A stretch of 24,597 bases of DNA, taken from a virus. Positions 22,183 to 24,597 of this stretch are shown piece after piece. The stretch spans positions 1-24,597 of IMG/VR virus record IMGVR_UViG_3300032288_000435, one strand, 5' to 3'. The notes beneath the pieces are model-generated. The model was not told where the DNA came from. It was given only the letters and a program-made list of their open reading frames with translations, and did no database searches. How positions within the stretch are numbered: the stretch's first letter is position 1; each line of letters opens with the position of its first letter. A program made the translations under genes and the position numbers.

Positions 22183-22370
22183 TCCTCGCCTCTGATGTAG
22201 CGTCCCAGCCGATAGATCGACGCCTCGTAGCGGTCGCACATGGCGCTGGCGTACTCTTTGGCTGACTGCGCCTCCAGCAGCTTGCGCTTGCACTCCTCGT
22301 ACTCACGCACGGCCAGCACCTCAGCGCTTGGGGGTTGGAACAACTCACGGATTTGACTAAGAAATTTCAT
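22179..22370 (-). CDS. Small helical protein, function unknown
   Basis: This 63-aa protein (MKFLSQIRELFQPPSAEVLA, then VREYEECKRKLLEAQSAKEY) starts in an ATGA overlap with the gene before it and its TGA overlaps the zinc-ribbon ATG, so it is translated in chain with both. It is charged and helical with EYEECKRKLLEAQ as a likely amphipathic coil. No family is recognised. It is one of three small helical genes behind the helicase in the leftward operon. Confidence 0.7.
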   Translation of the reverse strand: MKFLSQIRELFQPPSAEVLAVREYEECKRKLLEAQSAKEYASAMCDRYEASIYRLGRYIRGEE

Positions 22371-22549
22371 TTGACTGCCTCCTGTAAAAGTTCGATACGT
22401 TCTCTGGCCGTGCGCAGCGCCGTGTAGCGCTGGTGCAGCCGCTCAAGAAAGGTCACCCGACGTGCGCCAGCGCGCTCGGCGTTGAGTAGGTCAAGCACCT
22501 GCTGCTCGGTGAGCAGATTTAGCTTCTTGTTTAGCTCTCTCCAATTCAT
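22367..22549 (-). CDS. Small helical protein, function unknown
   Basis: The ATG at 22549 is preferred to 22567 because GGAG (22557-22560) lies 7 bp upstream of it. The 60-aa product begins MNWRELNKKLNLLTEQQVLD and continues LLNAERAGARRVTFLERLHQ. It is Leu/Glu/Arg-rich and helical. The LNLLTEQQVLDLLNAERAG.R segment resembles small proteins I have seen in phage early operons, without known function. It overlaps the preceding coiled-coil gene by 59 bp and ends in an ATGA overlap with the following gene. Confidence 0.7.
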   Translation of the reverse strand: MNWRELNKKLNLLTEQQVLDLLNAERAGARRVTFLERLHQRYTALRTARERIELLQEAVK

Positions 22550-22676
22550 TTCGTCGCTCCAGGTCAATGAGTTGATTGGTCAGGCGCAGCATTATTCGCT
22601 CCGCCTGGTTGTATTGCCGCACCGCAATGCGCAGTTGCGCCTTCGTGGAGCGTATCCGGTCCTTGATCGTGTTCAT
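22491..22676 (-). CDS. Small basic coiled-coil protein, function unknown
   Basis: This 61-aa protein (MNTIKDRIRSTKAQLRIAVR, then QYNQAERIMLRLTNQLIDLE, RRNELERAKQEAK) starts in an ATGA overlap with the helicase stop. It has a continuous heptad-like helix of Leu/Ile and many Arg/Lys/Glu residues, suggesting a coiled-coil oligomer or partner protein. Its 3' end overlaps the next gene by 59 bp in another frame, unusually large for this operon. No family is recognised. Because it directly follows the helicase, it may be a helicase partner, but that is speculation. Confidence 0.6.
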   Translation of the reverse strand: MNTIKDRIRSTKAQLRIAVRQYNQAERIMLRLTNQLIDLERRNELERAKQEAKSAHRAAGA

Positions 22677-23965
22677 TTCAGACTCTCCATGGCTATGTCA
22701 GATAGCGTTCGTTTGTCTTGCAGCGCAGCGAAAATGCGCTCGTCCACGGTGCCCTTGGTCAACAAGACGTAGCACCAGACGTCGTGTCGCTGGCCGCTGC
22801 GGTGCAGTCGACCGATCGATTGCTCGTACAGCTCGAGGCTCCATGGCAGGCTGAGCCAGACAAGATGACATCCGCCGTGCTGGAGGTTGAGCCCGTGGCC
22901 GGCTGACTTGGGGTGCAGACATAGTAGGCGTACACGTCCGGCATTCCACTCGTCAATGCTCTCAACTGTTCTGGCGTCAGGGAAACGTCGCTTGAGTTCA
23001 TTCAGTTCCTCAATGTAGTTGTAGAAGACGATCGTGTTGGCGTGCTGGTTCTCGTCCAGCAGGTCGGCCAGCGCGTCGAACTTGTGCGACGACAACTGCA
23101 TGGCGCCTTGGTCGGTGTAGATGAAGCCGCTGGCCAACTGCTGGAGCTTTTGCGTGACGACGGCGGCGTTTTGGGCGATGGCCGCCAAGTCGTCGCCGAA
23201 CTGCACCACAAAGTCTTTTTTCATGGTGTTGTAGTCGGTCATCTCCATCTCGCATTCCACCGGCACCGTGTGCAGGGGCGGCAGTTTGTCCTTGTACTCG
23301 CCAGGCTCCAGCACGAAGGTGGCCGGCTTGATGCGCGCCATCACCTTCTCGAGCGACCCTTGCATCGGCTCCCACTCGGTGTGCGTCCCACGCACGCGCT
23401 GCCAAAAGTACTGCTGCTGAAAGGCCCCCTTGCTGCGGCCCAGCAGGCGCTGGTCGATGATCTTGCACTGACCGAACACGTCCTCGAGGCCGTTGCTGGT
23501 GAAGCTGCCGGTCAGGCCCCAGCGCACCTGGAACTGGTCGATGACTTTGTTGAGCGCCTTGAAGCGTTGGCCACTCGGGTTTTTGAGCCGCGTCAACTCG
23601 TCGAACACGATGCCAGTCACATGCGATAGATCATGCTCGGCAAGCCATTGCAAGTTATCGTAGTTGGTCACCACAATGTCAGCGCCAGAATAAAGCGCGG
23701 TCAATCGATTCGTTGGCGTTCCCACAGCCACGGCAAGTTCTAGCTTAGGCGCCCACTTGGCCGCCTCGATGGGCCATACGCTCACGCAGACGCGCTTGGG
23801 CGCCAGCACCAGCCAGCACGGGACATGGCCCTCACGCACCATGTCTCGCATGGCCGTCAACGTGATCGCAGTCTTGCCGGCACCGACTGGCGCCAGCACC
23901 ATGGCGCGGTCGTGCTCGAACAGGAAGTCAGCTGCGGCTTCTTGATACGGCCTTAACGAAAGCAT
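22673..23965 (-). CDS. SNF2-type DNA helicase/ATPase
   Basis: The ATG at 23965 is used; an in-frame TTG just upstream is less likely. The 430-aa product has superfamily 2 motifs in order: a Q-motif-like LRPYQ (4-8), Walker A APVGAGKT (25-32), motif II FDELTRLKN (121-129, DELT rather than DEAH), motif III LTGSF (151-155), motif V SAGHGLNLQ (354-362) and motif VI QSIGRLHRSGQ (382-392). This is typical of compact phage SNF2-like helicases. Such proteins use ATP to translocate on DNA and act in replication or recombination. It overlaps the VRR-NUC gene by 38 bp. Helicase activity is inferred; SNF2 proteins often only translocate. Confidence 0.9.
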   Translation of the reverse strand: MLSLRPYQEAAADFLFEHDRAMVLAPVGAGKTAITLTAMRDMVREGHVPCWLVLAPKRVCVSVWPIEAAKWAPKLELAVAVGTPTNRLTALYSGADIVVTNYDNLQWLAEHDLSHVTGIVFDELTRLKNPSGQRFKALNKVIDQFQVRWGLTGSFTSNGLEDVFGQCKIIDQRLLGRSKGAFQQQYFWQRVRGTHTEWEPMQGSLEKVMARIKPATFVLEPGEYKDKLPPLHTVPVECEMEMTDYNTMKKDFVVQFGDDLAAIAQNAAVVTQKLQQLASGFIYTDQGAMQLSSHKFDALADLLDENQHANTIVFYNYIEELNELKRRFPDARTVESIDEWNAGRVRLLCLHPKSAGHGLNLQHGGCHLVWLSLPWSLELYEQSIGRLHRSGQRHDVWCYVLLTKGTVDERIFAALQDKRTLSDIAMESLK

Positions 23966-24215
23966 CAACTTCTTCCTTGGACTTTAATACTATGTAGTTC
24001 TGCCCCAGGCGTTGCATGTCGCGAGCGAACACTTCTTGCAGTGGGGACAGCACGCCGTGCGCGGTCTTGAGTTCAACGAAGACGACGCCGCCTTCGGGCA
24101 GCACGACGATGCGGTCGGCCACGCCCCGGTGCGCAGGGCTCACAAACTTGTAAGCGATGCCGCCGATCTCTTTCACCTTCTTGACCAGGTACGCCTCGAT
24201 GGCTGCTTCTTTCAT
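23928..24215 (-). CDS. VRR-NUC domain nuclease
   Basis: The ATG at 24215 is fixed by an AAAGGAG ribosome site 8 bp upstream (24224-24230); an open frame upstream to 24269 lacks one. The 95-aa product is a whole VRR-NUC domain: helix EAAIEAYLVKKVKEIGGIAY (3-22), KFVSPAHRGVADRIVVLPEG (23-42) with D34, then VVFVELK (44-50) giving E48 and K50, and LSPLQ (56-60). These make the PD-(D/E)XK metal site. VRR-NUC proteins cut branched DNA; phage versions are short and stand-alone. It is the first gene of the leftward operon, just upstream of the helicase, which suggests joint work in replication or recombination. Confidence 0.88.
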   Translation of the reverse strand: MKEAAIEAYLVKKVKEIGGIAYKFVSPAHRGVADRIVVLPEGGVVFVELKTAHGVLSPLQEVFARDMQRLGQNYIVLKSKEEVDAFVKAVSRSRS

Positions 24216-24241
24216 TGCTGTATCTCCTTTTCTCCGGCGCG

Positions 24242-24269
24242 AGTATACACGTAAAAAAGTTTTGCACAA
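24242..24269 (-). promoter_or_regulatory. Leftward promoter for the nuclease/helicase operon
   Basis: On the minus strand TTGTGC (24264-24269) and TATACT (24242-24247, 5 of 6 to consensus) are separated by 16 bp. The -10 box lies 26 bp before the VRR-NUC start codon. The -35 box matches consensus at only three positions. The two boxes overlap the rightward promoter's -35. Confidence 0.55.
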
Positions 24270-24278
24270 GTCTTTTTT
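24253..24278. promoter_or_regulatory. 26-bp imperfect inverted repeat, operator candidate
   Basis: AAAAAAG (24253-24259) and CTTTTTT (24272-24278) flank a TTG..CAA core (24262-24269), giving 10 of 13 matched positions per arm. It covers the -35 boxes of both divergent promoters, where a dimeric regulator could block both. The regulator is not identified in this window. Confidence 0.45.
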
Positions 24279-24290
24279 CTGTGTTATGCT
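24262..24290 (+). promoter_or_regulatory. Rightward promoter with extended -10
   Basis: TTGCAC (24262-24267) and TATGCT (24285-24290) are 17 bp apart, and TGT directly before the -10 box fits an extended -10 element. Its -35 overlaps the leftward -35 at 24264-24267. It would drive the DUF2800-like gene. Confidence 0.55.
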
Positions 24291-24305
24291 GGAGGCTCAT
24301 CAACT

Positions 24306-24312
24306 AAAGGAG
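24306..24312 (+). promoter_or_regulatory. Ribosome binding site setting a GTG start
   Basis: AAAGGAG lies 6 bp before the GTG at 24319, which begins the conserved EHSNIVGGSTAKR sequence; no ATG precedes it in frame. Confidence 0.7.
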
Positions 24313-24318
24313 AGTAGA

Positions 24319-24597
24319 GTGGAACATTCAAATATCGTCGGCGGCTCGACCGCCAAGCGCGTCATCAACTGCCCCGGCTCAGTGGTGCTGGTGCAGAAGA
24401 TGCCGCCCCAAGGCAGTAGCAAGTATGCTGACGAAGGTACGCTCTTGCACGACACCATCGCTGACGTGCTGCACCACCTCAAAGAGCCCGAGGACTACCT
24501 GGGCCGCACCTACAACGATCAAGTCTTGACGCAAGAGCTGATTGATGAGAAGCTGCGCGTAGCGTTGAGCCTGCTCGACGAAGTAGACCCTAACCAA
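24319..24597 (+). CDS. DUF2800/RecB-like nuclease family protein, N-terminal part
   Basis: The GTG at 24319 opens a frame that stays open to the window edge, so only the first 93 residues are seen. They read MEHSNIVGGSTAKRVINCPG, then SVVLVQKMPPQGSSKYADEG and TLLHDTIADVLHHL. The C-P-G-S, 'YADEGTxxH' and following helix match the start of DUF2800-type proteins, related to the Cas4/RecB PD-(D/E)XK nucleases; the catalytic part would lie beyond the edge. Such phage proteins are linked with recombination or single-strand annealing, which would fit the helicase and VRR-NUC genes across the divergent promoter. The start is confirmed by the ribosome site and by family-like N-terminal sequence. Confidence 0.78.
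   Translation, partial: MEHSNIVGGSTAKRVINCPGSVVLVQKMPPQGSSKYADEGTLLHDTIADVLHHLKEPEDYLGRTYNDQVLTQELIDEKLRVALSLLDEVDPNQ

Noticed and set aside
1-24597. Integrase, attachment site, CRISPR array or insertion sequence
   Set aside because: No such coding motifs, regularly spaced repeats or terminal inverted repeats were found by reading the sequence.

Overview
The window is the structural, lysis and early-gene core of a tailed double-stranded DNA bacteriophage with a short, P22-like (podovirus-type) tail. Evidence is the ordered set portal (730 aa) - scaffold - P22-type coat - gp4-like adaptor - gp10-like stabilisation protein - three ejection-protein-like ORFs, then a lysis cassette. Genes are packed with 1-8 bp overlaps and 5-15 bp gaps, and no gene-free stretch reaches 300 bases. 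Sigma70-like promoters, AGGAG ribosome sites and a GH108 endolysin point to a Gram-negative, proteobacterial host. The GC-rich codon use would suit a betaproteobacterium, but that is a guess. No integrase, repressor, tRNA or CRISPR array was seen, so lifestyle cannot be decided.

Layout. (1) 1-815: the tail end of an upstream gene, probably large terminase, then four very small, mostly basic proteins, one of only 50 aa. (2) 817-3371: portal, then a small protein whose residue spacing reproduces the ferroxidase site of Dps ferritins. (3) 3381-8655: an AT-richer adhesion cassette with a small beta protein, a large tailspike with a virion-anchor domain and a pectate-lyase-type beta-helix, a second fibre, and a second beta-helix spike with no anchor. 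(4) 8662-11767: a good promoter with a hairpin in its spacer, then scaffold, coat (GTG start) and three small virion-associated candidates, three genes of the module being followed by GC-rich tetraloop hairpins or terminators. (5) 11777-20982: neck and tail closure proteins, a needle/fibre candidate, and ejection proteins. (6) 20986-21844: two small membrane proteins and a GH108 muramidase, joined by ATGA overlaps.

(7) 21669-24215, minus strand: a leftward operon read in the order VRR-NUC nuclease, SNF2-type helicase, three small helical proteins, a stand-alone NrdR-like zinc ribbon, and a coiled-coil protein whose end runs antisense through the endolysin gene. (8) 24242-24290: divergent promoters with overlapping -35 boxes inside a 26-bp imperfect inverted repeat, a likely control point. 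(9) 24319-end: the start of a rightward gene resembling DUF2800/RecB-like nucleases, cut by the window edge.

How it fits together: the rightward late genes build the capsid, close the neck, attach the adhesins, supply ejected proteins and lyse the host. The leftward operon and the rightward gene at the right edge look like DNA-processing genes expressed from the shared divergent control region. The least expected items are the Dps-like protein behind the portal, the NrdR-like zinc ribbon with no ATP cone, the promoter/hairpin before the capsid genes, and the symmetric divergent promoter region.
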